Source: Allium sativum
Taxonomy: Eukaryota; Streptophyta; Magnoliopsida; Asparagales; Amaryllidaceae
Reading direction: 5' to 3'
Length of the DNA: 64,000 bases
NCBI GenBank assembly: GCA_030737875.1
Contig: CM060922.1
Location: 324,727,956 to 324,791,955 of the forward strand
The position numbers and the translations under genes are program-made. The notes below the pieces were generated by a model. The model saw only the letters and a program-made list of their open reading frames with translations, ran no database searches and had not been told where the DNA came from. Shown here in pieces: positions 1 through 12,398 of this stretch. Every line of letters begins with the position of its first letter. Within the stretch, counting starts at the first letter, position 1.

Positions 1-676
1 ACCACATTAAAAAATTCAAGTGCTTCTTCTATTGTTCTACTATTTACTTGTTATATTTTGGGATCTATGTGTGCTTTTTCTTATATTGCCTCCAAGACTA
101 GTGTTTTCACACTATTTGGCGTTAATTTCGTTTTCTGGAGTTAACATAGTATAAAAATTTCGATGTAATTTTTCTAATTTTCTACATTTACTTTTAGTGC
201 ATTTACTTCAATTTTCAAATATTAAATTTATATTGTTTAATCTTAATTCTAAAAGAATTCAAAAACAATAATAAAATACCGAAAACATTATTCATTCCTT
301 ACTCTAGTCACAACTTAACCTTAAGATCCTTAGTTCCACAACTCATGTTCATAAATGAGCATATATATATAAATTTACATGTCCATTCACATAATACGAA
401 TCAATATATCACCTAAAACTAAAATATATCTACTTTCAAATTAGTTGCTAAACAAGTCAATTTCCCAAATAAATTATTTTTATGGGCATTATTTAGAAAA
501 TTTGTGTTAAAGAGAATATGTCGTTAAGTCCGGTGTATCGAAACGTGTTCTGCTATTAGCAAATCAGATAAGTAGTCAGAAAAAGACTTATATGTTATTT
601 CATTTGCGTTAAAACAGAATCTTGATCTGGGATTCTGGGCACATTCATATAGCTTACACATATTTGGGTGTGATCC

Positions 677-939
677 TGTTACAAATAATGTGTCCTCTAC
701 TAATGTGTTCTGTTTGAACAAGTCATTGTGATTCGTTCTTGATTCGATTCCTACTCGGCATCTTATTTCTTATTAGTTAGGAAAACTTGTAGCAAGTGGT
801 ACAAATGGTAGATGTGTTAGTTTAGTTTTTCATTTTGGTCTATAAATACTCTAGGCATTGTTGTATCCAATGTACTGAAGTTATCAAATAAAGTTCCTCT
901 TCTCCTCTCTTATATATACTGTTTTTTATATTTTCAACT
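677..939 (+). repeat. 5' LTR of small gene-carrying retrotransposon (duplicate copy)
   Basis: The LTR starts TGTTACAAATAATG directly after GATCC (672-676). It matches the 3' LTR at 38064-38319, which is followed by GATCC. The terminal CA has changed to CT here. A TATAAATA box lies at 841-848 and an AATAAA-like signal near 889. The primer binding site follows at 942. This is the duplicated twin of 15993-16255. Confidence 0.85.
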
Positions 940-941
940 TT

Positions 942-954
942 TGGTATCAGAGCC
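942..954 (+). other. Primer binding site (tRNA-iMet type)
   Basis: TGGTATCAGAGCC is complementary to the 3' end of plant initiator tRNA-Met. It sits 2 bases after the LTR end, the usual place for a reverse-transcription primer site. Confidence 0.85.
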
Positions 955-1132
955 TAACTACTCGTATGAGTTTATTTTCTGATCTTGAGTGTTCTGTTCC
1001 TGCGGCGACAGCCACCATAAAGGGATGTCGTCCACCAGACCGGGTCTTGTTAGTGTTCAATAGTTTGGAGTTCTGAGCGTGAGATGCAGTTGTTGATTTA
1101 TGGCGATGCGGCATGAACCAAAAGTCGAGTCA

Positions 1133-1568
1133 TAGGAGAGAATAGGGAACGTTAAGCTTTTTAAAACATAAAGAGACCAAGAAAGTTAGATTGGTTATGA
1201 GACATGCCAAAACTCTGAAGATTTGTTCCAATCATTATGTGTTTCTAGCAATCATGGTGCAATAGCATGCTGGTAATGAGAAGTTTTGTGTTTGGCATGC
1301 TCCAGATTTTTCTGATAGGGTGGTTAAGGAGGAGATGTTCTACATTTATTTCGATTCTATTGAAAATAACAAGAGATTCATGGCAACAATAGAAAGCATA
1401 GCTGAATCCATCATGAAAGTCAAGGAGAAAGATAGAAAAGAAGCAGCATCTGCATCTGTACTGCTTGACAAGTTAACCGTCTCCAAAACCAAAAGCGAGG
1501 AGGCCAATGCTGTAGCTTCAACTGCTGATGTGGAAGAGGAAAAGCCCAAGCCTGAACCCAGCCCTTAA
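1133..1568 (+). pseudogene. RanBP1 fragment (duplicate copy), intronless
   Basis: Translation gives the C-terminal half of a plant Ran-binding protein 1: KERIGNVKLFK, then after a frameshift VRLVMRHAKTLKICSNH and CVWHAPDFSD, ending in an acidic K/E-rich tail (open frame 1320-1568). In the living family RanBP1 binds RanGTP and supports nuclear transport. An in-frame TAG lies where the family has a residue before HAGNEK. This copy has one more stop than its twin: TAG at 1133-1135 where the twin has AAG. No intron interrupts about 140 codons, which fits capture from a spliced RNA. It is not expected to make a functional protein. Confidence 0.8.
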
Positions 1569-2641
1569 GAAGACAAGACTTAATTTGTCAGCAGTTGCTT
1601 CTGTTATGTTCTCTTCCTCTTGTTGGGTTTGTTATTTGTGTGAATTTCTTGGGCATGCCCTATGGTTTTAAACCAATCCATGTTTGGTTAATGAAAAAGG
1701 TGAGGTGGTTCAGTCTATCGACTTGGATGACTTGTGGTGGAGCCGATTGCTTATTTGAAATATGTGGCAAGAATGAAAAAAAAAAATCGAAGATGAAAGG
1801 CTCGTTGTTGCCAATAATGTTGGGTAAAATCAGCTTTCGCAAGGGACTCAGAGGCGATTATGTTGTCATGATGAGGCAGATTTGGGTTTTGGTTATAGGG
1901 AATTTCGGTCTTGCCATAGGAGGATTTGCAGTAAGATTGATTGGTGTTTAGCTTTGGGTTTGTTGTAGCAGTTGTCTGCAGAGATCACGAATTTGAAGAG
2001 GTCTAAGCAGTTGTGTGGTAGATGAATGGTGCAGTGGCAGTTTCAGGCATGAATCAAGCGTTGTGCATTTGTTGTTGCCTTGTGTATATATTTACATGTA
2101 AGTACGTGTGCTTCCTTGAAGTGTATTAGTGAAGTGAAGGCAATAGGCCTTGGAAGACGTACGCATCAGGTGATAGAGTGGAAGCATGGGGAAAACATGT
2201 TCAAAAAGATGCAGACGAATGCTAAAGAGAAGGAATAGAGAAGAGGGGGCGAATGCATGGGGATGTGCGGTATAAGCGCGAGGCAAGCGAATAGGCCCAT
2301 GCAGATATAGGAAGTGAAATAGAGCTACTATTCATATTAGAGAGTTTTGGCTGTGTGGTGCTTTGCAGTGCTTAGTAGTGATGCAAGTTTGATAATAATA
2401 AAGAATGAAGATGCTCAGGTCGACGAAGAGTAGGTGTTGTTGATTGGTTTGGGTTGATTTGGTGTATAAGTATGAAGAAGAGGGTGCATTGAAGTGCTTT
2501 GTGGAGGTTGTATGAGATTGTGAATGAAGAGTTGCAGGCGATTTGTAGGTGTTGTGGGTTATGGTTTTGGGATGCATATTTCATGAAATAGAGGAGTGCC
2601 GGGGAGGATATAGTGTAGCGATGTTTGGTGATAATTTTATG
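1569..2641 (+). other. Non-coding interior of gene-carrying retrotransposon (duplicate copy)
   Basis: The first part, to about 1650, probably is RanBP1 3' UTR because it follows the stop codon directly. The rest is G/T- and purine-rich on the plus strand with no protein family that I recognise. The open frames here (for example 1595-1951) have no family features. It ends with ATG (2639-2641), the target of the CACTA insertion. Confidence 0.6.
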
Positions 2642-2782
2642 CACTACAACAAATTGAGCATATTACAACGGTGGAAAACCATTGTAAAATACATTTTACA
2701 ACTGTGGGGTAATCATCGTATATTAAGAAGTTGTAATAGACTAAAATCTTTTATAGCTGTTTTGCACCGTTGCGACATCGTT

Positions 2783-2833
<51 letters not shown>

Positions 2834-3394
2834 CAAGTGTTTTTCACCGTTGTAATAAACTTTATTACAACTGTTATGCATCGTTGTTGTTATAATTTTA
2901 AAAACTGTTATGCACCTTTGTTGTTTTTACAACTGTTTAAAACCGTTATGATATATTTTATTACAAGTATTATTTTACAGTTGTAACATATCCACAAATT
3001 ATATATATATATGCAAAATAGATGTAAGTTTAAAGGCATCATGATTTATTCATTGATAAAAATCACAACTTTACATCCAAAATACAAATTATAATCATAT
3101 ACCACATAAAAATGTATAAAATTACAATTGTCCTCCTCATTTGCCTCTGAAAGCAATTAATCGAATTACAAATCCCAATTACTACATAAAAATGGAATCT
3201 CCTTCAGTGGTTACAGTCTTTAGTTCGTTGTCTAGTTATTAGTTTCCATCTCGTAGCTCTTCAGTCTGAACTCAGGGTTCTATGGTTCTCAACAAAAATG
3301 AAGATAAAACAAAACATTATCAAAAAATAAAAACCAAGGAAGCTAATTAATTTTTGAAAGGCGAACATTACCTCCAACTTGAAAGTCAAATTAC
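2642..3394. mobile_element. CACTA element left end (truncated duplicate)
   Basis: Begins CACTACAACAAATTG after ATG. It is followed by subterminal motifs of the TTACAACTGT type in both orientations up to about 2990, and by a TA microsatellite at 2787-2831. Positions of about 3195-3394 hold minus-strand GBP exon pieces, including a frame reading FRLKSYEMETNN. The element is cut at 3394. The intact counterpart is 17957-36452. Confidence 0.85.
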
Positions 3395-3594
3395 AAATCA
3401 AGGTATAATTAATTAGGTGAAATGGGTTGTGCCATTGCGTTCGTCTCGAAATTCTGCTTGAGATAGAATCTGAGTTTTCATAAATTGGACTCCGTATGAA
3501 AAAGATATCCTTAAATTAAATATTGCAGCAAAACATGAAAAAAGAAGAATGAGAAAAGAATAATGTTTAGCATTGTTCTAAGGTTTGTAAGAAA
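3395..3594. other. Unassigned AT-rich sequence after the duplication breakpoint
   Basis: This starts abruptly at the end of the duplicated segment. I see no gene or element end here. Confidence 0.5.
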
Positions 3595-3671
3595 AATACA
3601 TAGTAGCTCATTTGGTTGGAACATGTGACTTGCATATAAGAGGTACATAGTTCGATCCCCGCCAGCGCCAT
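3595..3671 (+). repeat. tRNA-derived SINE head or pseudo-tRNA
   Basis: An A-box-like TAGCTCATTTGG and a B-box-like AGTTCGATCCC are spaced as in a tRNA, and the segment ends in GCGCCA. The D-stem and anticodon stem pair poorly, so a working tRNA is unlikely. A tRNA-derived SINE or a decayed tRNA copy fits better. Confidence 0.45.
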
Positions 3672-4104
3672 ATTTTTGTTTTAGGGGAATGGCTTAAAAG
3701 TGGCTTAGTGTGAACGCAGTTCAAAAAGTGGTTTAGTGTGGAAATGGGTAATTGGAAAGATAGATAAAAAAAGAAAATAAATATATAATATATATATATA
3801 TATATACACGCATATATATATATATATGACGTGTACGCATCATGTGGCGTACGTGGCGCATTTTTTGGTTGTCAATGATTGTTTTTTTATGTGGCCTTCT
3901 CTGATTGGCTTTTGTGACAAATTTAATAAAAATATGTGGATGCATGCAGTGAAAAGAAAGATTTATGCATGTATAAATAGATATTTATGTATGGGTAATT
4001 AATGTATAAATTAAAGGGGAAAATATGTAATTGACAATAATTGATATATGATCTACATATAAATATGAAGGATAAACATGAAAAATTACATGGCATAGAT
4101 TGGT
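3672..4104. other. Low-complexity AT-rich stretch with TA repeats
   Basis: Contains alternating TA and CATA runs at 3786-3830 and no coding signal. Confidence 0.5.
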
Positions 4105-5898
4105 TCATGAAATGGTATATTTAGTATACCATTAATTGTGAGCATAATTAAAAGGATAATTATGACATAATTAAATTTGGAATAATTTACATATGGAATT
4201 TGTCATAAATAAGAAATATGTAAATTGTAGAAAAGGTGAACATTTGGTACATTAACGTTAAAGTAGAAGGTTATTAATACAAATGCTGAGTCATTCCTGA
4301 CCTGTTGTTGAGTCACCAGGATAACTCTATCTAGTCTAGGCGGTTAAAATTGCTCCTATGATAATCTGACGGCTCTTAATTAAATTAAAACTCTATATAA
4401 GCAACCTAATTCTCAACCTAAAATCATATTTAAAATCAAACCAAGAGCCGTCATGCTGCCATTGGACAACCTTGAGTAGCCGCCATTCAACTTGAAGCAA
4501 ATTAAAAGAGACAAATCAAATCTAAATTAAAAGAACGACTAATCTACATCAAAGGAAAGTTATTCAGCTTCAGAAAACAGATTTCATAAAACAAGACTTG
4601 CCTATATTTTGTAAGTACGGTTATATTTCCGATTTAAACATTAATTGGAAGTCATGACATGTAAGAAATTGAAATTAGAACGGTGCCTATTTGTTAATCT
4701 ATATGGGTTCGTGTTTATTCATGTGATTTCCTTATGTCATATTCTTGTGATGAAACTATTGGGAATTAATATTATCATGTTGTATGATGGTGCTTATATA
4801 TTTACATGAAATTATCATGTTTATGTCATATTCTTGTGATGAAACTATGGGGAATTAATATTATCATGTTATATGTTTATGGTTTTTATATGTTTACATG
4901 AAACCATCATGTTAGTGATTTTCCTATGTTATATCATATGCAAGTCTATGAGGCTAAACCATATTCATAGAAACCTATATGCCTAGATTCTCATGATTTT
5001 ATGACTAGACTTATGTTAATTCAAAACGTAAGTTACATGATTTTATGTTAGATCCACTTTAGATCTATATATCTTCATGGGTATGTAATTTAGATCTATG
5101 ACTAGTTCGCACAATTGGGATTAGTAGATCTAATTTGTTCATATTTACATGCCAAGTCAAGTTCATACATATGTTTCTATCATGATGGTAGACTAATACT
5201 TATGCAAGTTATATGTTTTATGTTAGATCCAAATCAAGATCTATATACATATGTTCATATGCAAGTTACATGTTTGAGTTAGGTCCAAAACTAGATCTAT
5301 ATATTTATGCATGTTTATGAAGTTGATTCATGCAAGTTCACATGATCATTATTGTTAGATCTAGTTCACACCTATATGTTAAAGTTAAAATTTTACATGC
5401 TTTGGTAGCGTACCTGTCATGATTATGTCATATGTTAGTTTATAAATAAAGTTATGTTCACACATGCCTAGATCTACATATTAACATGTTTAGGCTTATG
5501 GTTATTTAGTCTAATTCATATGCAAGGTTCATGCGACATGTTAATTTAGATGAATAATGTTTTATGTCAACATTACATGGAATATGTTTATATTATGCAT
5601 GCTCCTTCCTTTTACCTCTTGTCATAAATTAGGCTAATTTGCGGGCCTAATTACTTTATGTGATTGATGCGAACGTGTAAACGGGGGTAACGTTGGGATA
5701 GACATTAATTCAAAACATGTTAATGATGTAGGTGGGCCCATAACCAGGTAAATGGTTAAGGCCATGAATGGTATAATTTATATACCATTAGTCTTGAACA
5801 TAATTAAAATTATGTGGCATGAAAACATTTGAAGAAAACTTACATGTATACTTGACATAAATGATAAACATGAAAATTTAGCAAAAGACGAATATGTC

Positions 5899-6112
5899 TA
5901 ACCCGAGGTTAGACTGAGTTGTGGTGTAAAACTGCCCGGAACCGACCGGCACATCCAGTGACCACAACAATACCTGTTTAATGTGAGAGCTTAGTGCATC
6001 AAGCCCAAAAGAACCCGAGGTTAGACTGAGTTGTGGTGTAAACCTGCCCGGAACCGACCGACACATCCAGTGACCACAATAATACCTGTCTAATCTGAGA
6101 GGTTGGTTCTTT
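5899..6112 (+). repeat. Two-copy direct repeat, about 100 bp unit
   Basis: Both units (about 5899-5995 and 6014-6112) read GAGGTTAGACTGAGTTGTGG, then GCCCGGAACCGACCG and CATCCAGTGACCACAA, with few differences. They are more GC-rich than their surroundings. Confidence 0.8.
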
Positions 6113-6156
6113 AATTAATGAATTAAAGCTCATGAATAATCAAGCTAGAATGGTAG

Positions 6157-6640
6157 GGTTAAGTAACTGAGGTAACACTTAACCAACTTAACATGTTAAC
6201 AAGACAGGATTGATAGGGTTAAGTAATTAAAGAAACACTTAACCATTATAACATGTTAACTAGACAAGTGGGTAAGGTTAAGTAAATGTTTAACCGTTAT
6301 AACATGTTAACTAGACTAGAAGGTGGGGTTAAGTAAATTTAGAACGCTTAACCGATCTATCATGTTAACCAAACCAGAAGATGGGGTTAAGTACACCTAG
6401 AACACTTAACCGTTATAGCATGAATAGGGTTAAGTTAATGAGAAACACTTAACCAATATAACCTGATAAACGAGTAAGGTTAAGGAACACTTAACCAATT
6501 TGACTGGGTATATGGGTGGGTTAAGTCAACGTAAACTACTGGATAACACTTAACCAATTCAACATGACAAGTGAATGGATTAAGTTAACTTGAATTAATT
6601 GATGACACTTAACCAATCCAACATGACGAGAAAGAGAACT
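6157..6640 (+). repeat. Degenerate tandem array of about nine 43-60 bp units with internal dyads
   Basis: Each unit opens with GGGTTAAGT and, 10-25 bases later, has ACACTTAACC, so every unit contains the dyad GGTTAAGT / ACTTAACC. Most then carry ACATGTTAAC, itself nearly palindromic. Unit length varies while the dyad is kept. Confidence 0.8.
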
Positions 6641-6765
6641 AAGTAGTAAACCTTAGTTAAGAGGACTAAGTTGTAAACCTTAGTTAAGAAAACGAACGAT
6701 TCAGGAAACTAAGTAGTAAACCTTAGTTAAGAGAACTAAGCAGCAAAACCTTAGTCAAGATAGCC
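6641..6765 (+). repeat. Short tandem repeat, about 27-50 bp unit
   Basis: Repeats of ACTAAGTAGTAAACCTTAGT, separated by GTTAAGA-type links, about four units. Each contains the inverted pair ACTAAG / CTTAGT. Confidence 0.7.
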
Positions 6766-7435
6766 ACGTAGAACATGAGAAGGAGTGAACGTCCATCTGA
6801 GAAGGAAGAAGGCTCCAACGGTCTGGGTTATGAAGCACGCGGCTTCGAGGGGACGTGAGGGTACTCTTGGTATCCCTCTGTGAGGTTGCAGATGATCCTC
6901 CTGGGCTCACAGAGGTTAAGGTCTTCGTTGGAAGAACCAAGAGTATGCCTTGGTTGCAACATAAGGCAACCTAAGGACTAGGATGGACCAACGTGATTTG
7001 GCGAGACCAGTTTTTGCCATGTGATAACAACTCGTCGTCTACCTACCATCTTAAGTCAATCGAGCACGTGAAGCGGAAAGGCGGAGAACTCCAACAGACC
7101 ATATACTCGCTATCTAGTTATGGGTGAGGTTGGCCCATAGGTTTGTAGGGCATAGAGGGGCCTGCATACAGTTCTCATTCTTGATATTCTTGGGTGCCTT
7201 TCAGTAGTTGAGGGAGGGGTCAAGTGGGACTATAGCCACACACAGATAAAAGCAGACCTTAGCATCTGCCTCGGTAGATAACTTAAAAGCTCCCGACCGA
7301 GTTCCATGTTTCTTGATTAGCCCTGCCACGGAACTCGGGACGCACATATAGAGGACATGTGCAACTAGACAGCGAAAACGATTCACGACACATACGTGGG
7401 GAAATTCTAGGAACATATACCGCTCTGGGTAGTGT

Positions 7436-7625
7436 GTCCTAGACTAGAGGGCATCGTGCGATAGGTAGCATAATCCCTAGTTGAACCTAGGTCCCATAAA
7501 CCCTGAATCCGAGAAGCGTTCAATCGGTAGCATAAACCCCAGTGGCCCTGGGTAGCGTAAACCCTGGTTGAATCTAGAAAGCGTTCGATAAGTAAACCCT
7601 AGTTGGATCTAGGTAACACTCAATG
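7436..7625 (+). repeat. Degenerate repeat around AAACCCTAGTTG
   Basis: Four to five loose copies of a GTAGCATAAACCCTAGTTGAA-like unit, partly truncated. AAACCCTA resembles the plant telomere unit but never occurs as a perfect tandem, so this is not a telomere tract. Confidence 0.5.
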
Positions 7626-8266
7626 GATAAGGGACTGCATACACAATAAAAAGGGGATCATTTTTATCATGAACACACGATGCTAATTGAAACAGTCCTT
7701 AGTGTGTGCAGAGAAATAGAAGTGGGTGCGATAGCCAATTCCGTTAACCTTACCTTGTCTTATTTTAGGATTATCTTATTGCTATGGTATGGTTCTAAGT
7801 TCAGTTTGTTCATGTCATAGTCCTTTTCTTGTTTACATGCTGAAGTATAACTGGACTTACCAGACTTATGTCTGACCTAGTTTGTTTTCGCCTCTTTTCT
7901 TCGCCCCCCCCCCCAGTTAGTCAGGGAGGGAATAGCTCAGCTCATTTTGGACTGTTACTCTTTCCAAGCTTGAAGACTCTTTGACGTATTGCTTTAGACT
8001 CTCTTTTCCATTTCTATGGCTGGCTAATGCTTTATTGGGGAATATCATTGTATATTTATGCTTCTTTATTTTGTTAAACAAGACAGATACTTTGGTATTG
8101 GAAAACAATCTTTGTACAAGTTGTTTATCAATGAAATAAAGTTTTATTTATTTACCGCTGCTTTAATTATCTGTCTTGTAATTTATCTGCATCTTTTACC
8201 TATAACTCTCCACCGAAGTTAAGGCATTCCCTTTGTGAGTGACCTTAACGGAGGTGGGGTGTTACA

Positions 8267-9520
8267 TGTTAATTATTTATTCTCGATGTTTAACTCGGCA
8301 GGATATCTGGAAAACTCTCGATGCGCTGTATGGAAGAAAAGACAACTACTCAAAATCCTCAATTTCCAACTCAAGCTCAGATGTCTGCTTTACAGGAGTT
8401 ACAGATGGAGACTCAACAGACGATGAGATAGGAGATTACTTGTATGAAAATTTAGTTCACTTTTGCACCGCGTTGACTAAGGCTATTGAGAGTCTCAAAT
8501 ATAAAAATAAAACTTTGAAATATGAGAAACTTTAGTTGATCATTAAAAATAATATTTTGGATCTACATCTTGAAAACGTCAAGAAATTTTCAAAATCTGA
8601 TTGCAAAAAATTGTTTGAATCTAGAAAATAATCTCGTTCATCTCAATGAAAATATTCTAAAGCTTGAAAAGGAAATTCTGATTTTAAACGGAAACGAGAT
8701 TGAGATATAAAGTAAAAACAATTTTTTGCAAAAGGAATTTGAAAATTTGAAGACGACTGAAAATTCCAAATATGAAACTATCGAGAAACAAAATTTGTAG
8801 AAAACTGAATCAATCTTGAATGAGCATGAAAAAGAGATTGAAAATATTAGGGAATTTGATAAACATTAATTTGAAAAACAAAATCATTATAAATCTAAGA
8901 TTTTTGAGTCCAAGACCAAAATCAGATTGCTTGAAAACGAAAACTTGTTTTTGAAACAATATGATGTTGAAAGAAAGATAACTAATAATCATTGTTCAGA
9001 TTTGATAAAAAATGGTGATCTTAAATCCAAAATTCAACGTCTAGAATCTACTTTGGATAAATTTTCTAATGGGAAAAAAATCGTTGAATATATTGTTGCA
9101 AAACCGAGTTTCAGTTGGAAATAAATGTTGTCTTAGCTTTGGAAAAAATAATGTTTTTCAAAAATTGAATTCAAATGATTTTTAAAATCCTTCGAATTGC
9201 TTTGGAAAAGATTGTTTTGAAAATTTGAACTTTAAAAATTTCAAAGGATTTTTAAATCACAAACGAGATGAAAACTTATTTTGTAACAATCCATTTAAAC
9301 AATTTTGGGTCCTAAAAGGAAATAAAACAAACTTGGTTAAATTCAAACAGATTTGGGTACCTAAGGGCATAATGGTAAATTATGATGTATTGTTATACAA
9401 ACCGGTTAGGGTACCGAAAGACGTGAACAAAGTTAGGAGTGGTTTTACAAATTTTGTTAGACCACTTGATCCCTTAAACAGTTAGGTACCAAACAAGGCT
9501 GAAAAAGAGTTTGAATTCAA
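8267..9520 (+). pseudogene. Decayed Copia (SIRE/Maximus-like) gag remnant
   Basis: Broken plus-strand reading frames resemble the C-terminal gag spacer of SIRE-type Copia elements. There is DVCFTGVTDGDSTDDE-type acidic sequence near 8380, then a long K/E/N-rich coiled-coil-like stretch (8480-9120), then a KQIWVPKG motif at about 9346. The last motif is typical just before pol in this lineage. In-frame stops and frameshifts are frequent. No protease, integrase or reverse transcriptase follows; unrelated AT-rich sequence starts at about 9500. Confidence 0.65.
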
Positions 9521-11715
9521 GATGTTCTATGTCATTGTATCATTCAGCGTTCCTTGGCCAACTGTGTTGAGTTGGAGATCCACAACGTTTGCTGTAATTC
9601 AGGTATAATCTCTAAACTCATTTTTGTTTATATTCTATGTTTGTACTCTTCCTTTCTATTCCTCCTTCTTTTTATTCTTCCTTTTATTTATTTTCTGCTA
9701 ATTCTGATTTGAATTGACACTACCACAATATTTTTTTATTTTGAGCTTCTTTAAATTGCAAAATTATTAGTTTTATGGAAATTTACTTCATTTGTATAAA
9801 ACTCCCATGTTTTAATGATTTTAGATCTTGAATCTAAAGTTGTAAATATTTTGCAATTGTTTTGAAGCTTAATTTTATCCCTTGAATTCCTAACAATGCT
9901 GAAGCATTCTTATAAAATCTTGAACACTATTAATTTAATTTTTTGAAGATATGAAAAATTAATGAAGTTTCACATACCTTTTTGGTTTTGAGTTTCTTCT
10001 AATTCATCTAAGAAAGACTTGAAAAATCACACTCATTACCGCACACTACCCTTTTTATGTTGTGATAATCTCATTGATTTTTTGGATTGGCTTGGCTATT
10101 CTGAATTGAAAATCATTTGGCATAAATTAATGTGTTGCATCCTTAAAATCATTTTTAAATCATGATCATTTGGCTTAGATATTTGGTTTTGTTTGAAATC
10201 ATTTGAAATTGTTGATATCTTGAATCTCACACACTTTTTGGATTTGAAATTGATAATTTTTTGTGATCGATTCATTGAATCTTGAAATTTCACATCCCTT
10301 CAAGTGATTTCAAATAAATTGTTTCTTTAAATCTTGGATCGTTTCTATCTCTTGTGCTTGCTAAAAATAATTGTGAAAAATTCTCTTGTTAGTTCTGTTT
10401 TTTAATTGGTTGTTTTGCTGCTCTGATAAAAGGAACTGAATTAGTAGGTTTGTCTTCTTGGTCTTGGATTGGATATTCTTGTTTAGATACACTATAATTA
10501 TGGCCTTTAGGACCTCCAAGTGGTATCAGCCTTATATGCTTTGAAATTGTCTCATTCAACTGGTTATTTCTTTTTAAACTTATTTTTCAACTTGAATAGA
10601 TTTTTCTGAATCCCTCTTGTAATTAATTTTTTCAATTTTAAAATCATTTATTGATTATTTATTTAGAAATTAAAATCAATAACCAAATTGAACTATATTT
10701 AGAATTAATCAAAATTATTATAGATTTTTGAAATTATGATGATTTGTGACTACAGTATACTTCACAATAAGAGAAAATTTTATTTAAAATCTCATGATGT
10801 TTTGAACAAATTTTGTAATATCTTTAAATTGGTGCTTATTTCACGACCATCTTCTTTTTCCTATCATTATACTGTCATTCATCATGATTTTATATTAATG
10901 TGGAGAGTTTAATCTTTTTAAAAATCATTAACGAATATACAGTTTCAATATTTGTGATGGAAATGTGATTATAATATTTTTCAGAAAAAGAGATAATAGA
11001 AAAAATATCAAAAGAAACCCGGTACAGTTGAGCATATTTCATAATATGATTAACTAAGAAATTTATTTCACAAACCATTTATGTATCTACCACATTTTAA
11101 TCATCCATTTTGGTATATTCTGAGGAGATTTTGTATAATAAGTATTTCTCTAACCTCGTATAAAAATCCAAGATTTGGTCAAGAATGGTTAAGAGAATAC
11201 TTATAACTTAAGTTGCAACTGACCTCATTTAAAAATCCAAGATGTGGTTATGCATGGTTAGTGCGCACTTAAAATAAAAAGAAAAGAAGTGGAAAAGAAA
11301 AGAAAATACATAAATTTATATATATGAAATCTTACTTGATATGTAAAACAACCTATCAAGCCATTTTCTATTTTATGAAATGTGATAATATTTTATGATT
11401 AATTATGATTCTTGATTGATAGTCATTGGGATTTGAGATTAATTGATTTTGTCACTTGATTTCAATTTATAATCATAGTCCAAATCAATCACTGTTTAAA
11501 AAAAAATCTTTGAAAATAATTGGAATTCATTTGTTTTAAAACTCTCTGCATTTTATAAAATTAATCGTAAGTCTATCATTCTACAATATAAAATTTGCCA
11601 CTAGTTTTAAGAATATTATGATTTTTTTGATTGAATGAGATTTATGATGTACATTCTCTCTCTTGATCTGATTTTATATTTCTAGTCTATATTTCATCAC
11701 TATTTTGATTTCTAT
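9521..11715. other. AT-rich non-coding stretch
   Basis: No gene recognised. A TGGTATCAGCC string at about 10524 resembles a primer binding site but lacks GAGC. Two diverged direct repeats lie at about 11155-11215 and 11222-11280 (AAAAATCCAAGATTTGGT type). It may be remaining spacer of the SIRE-like element. Confidence 0.4.
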
Positions 11716-11954
11716 ATCATTTTGATGATAACAAAAGGGGGAGAATGGTTAAACTTTTGATTAGTGAGTGAATATTTCATGAATATTTTAATATTGAAAT
11801 TTTAATTAATTTTTCTTCCCACTCAAGCACATATTTAGGGGGAGTTTTGTGTAGGGGGAGCATACATATAGGAGGAGTTCCACACTTCACTGTCAAAAAA
11901 ATTTATTGCACTCAAAATCTTATTATATGTTTGTCATCATAAAAAAGGGGAGAT
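11716..11954 (+). other. PPT region of SIRE-like Copia element
   Basis: A series of purine tracts, ACAAAAGGGGGAGAATGG near 11730, AGGGGGAG at about 11836 and 11853, and finally AAAAAAGGGGAGAT at 11941-11954. This is the typical 3' end of SIRE/Maximus elements, immediately before the 3' LTR. Confidence 0.7.
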
Positions 11955-12350
11955 TGTTGTATATAACAATTATATGATTTTTATTTGATAATAACAAACA
12001 TATATATATATTATAATTGTGTTTGCAATTTTACTATTCTACTACATCACATACATAAATAAATATTTATATTTGAATAGAATACTACTACATAAGAATT
12101 TAAATATTCAAACAGTGTTTTATTTAAATATAAATATTTTATTTCAACATTTCAGTAGTACAAATTTCAAAAGTTCACTATTGTACATTCCACTGATATA
12201 ATAAATTCAATTTCATATACATTTGTTCCTCACTACAGTTCACTCACACTACAATTCACTCATTTCACTCTATTAAATATTCACTTATTTACATTCACTC
12301 TTTCATGTACAAACACATATACACATATAATTGTGAGTGTGTGTACATAC

Positions 12351-12398
<48 letters not shown>

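Larger units (their letters stand above)
1..3394. repeat. Segmental duplication, copy 1
   Basis: This segment is repeated at 15317-18691 in the same orientation. Reading side by side, I saw only about three base differences (for example at 1133, 1574 and near 3282), a one-base poly-A length change near 1790 and a shorter TA microsatellite in copy 2. It holds a complete small LTR with TSD and primer site, a RanBP1 fragment, and the left 753 bp of a CACTA element. It stops at 3394 in the middle of a captured GBP exon, where unrelated sequence begins. Copy 2 continues intact through that exon, so copy 1 is the broken one. The left boundary lies outside the window. Confidence 0.93.
4105..8266 (+). 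repeat. Repeat-rich block, possibly an LTR ending in GTGTTACA
   Basis: A non-coding block with several internal arrays and a sharp right edge: it ends GGGGTGTTACA at 8266, and Copia gag-like coding sequence follows at once. Many Gypsy-type LTRs end in TTACA. A TATA-like CTCTATATAAGC lies near 4391. Sequence at 4105-4210 reappears, diverged, at 5766-5870. I could not find a matching TG start or a TSD, so the LTR reading is tentative. Confidence 0.35.

Noticed and set aside
1595..1951. 118-codon open frame as a membrane protein
   Set aside because: A poly-A length change in the duplicate copy breaks it after 66 codons, and it has no family features.
2549..2986. 145-codon open frame
   Set aside because: It runs across the CACTA terminus and a TA microsatellite; the duplicate copy has a different length because of the repeat.
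3595..3671. Working tRNA gene
   Set aside because: A and B boxes are present but stems pair poorly and no consistent anticodon loop is visible.
7436..7625. Interstitial telomere repeat
   Set aside because: AAACCCTA occurs but never in perfect tandem.
4105..8266. Complete solo LTR
   Set aside because: A plausible CA end is present at 8266, but I could not find a matching TG start or a TSD (TGTTA expected).
10521..10535. A second primer binding site (TGGTATCAGCC)
   Set aside because: The match is incomplete and no LTR end precedes it.
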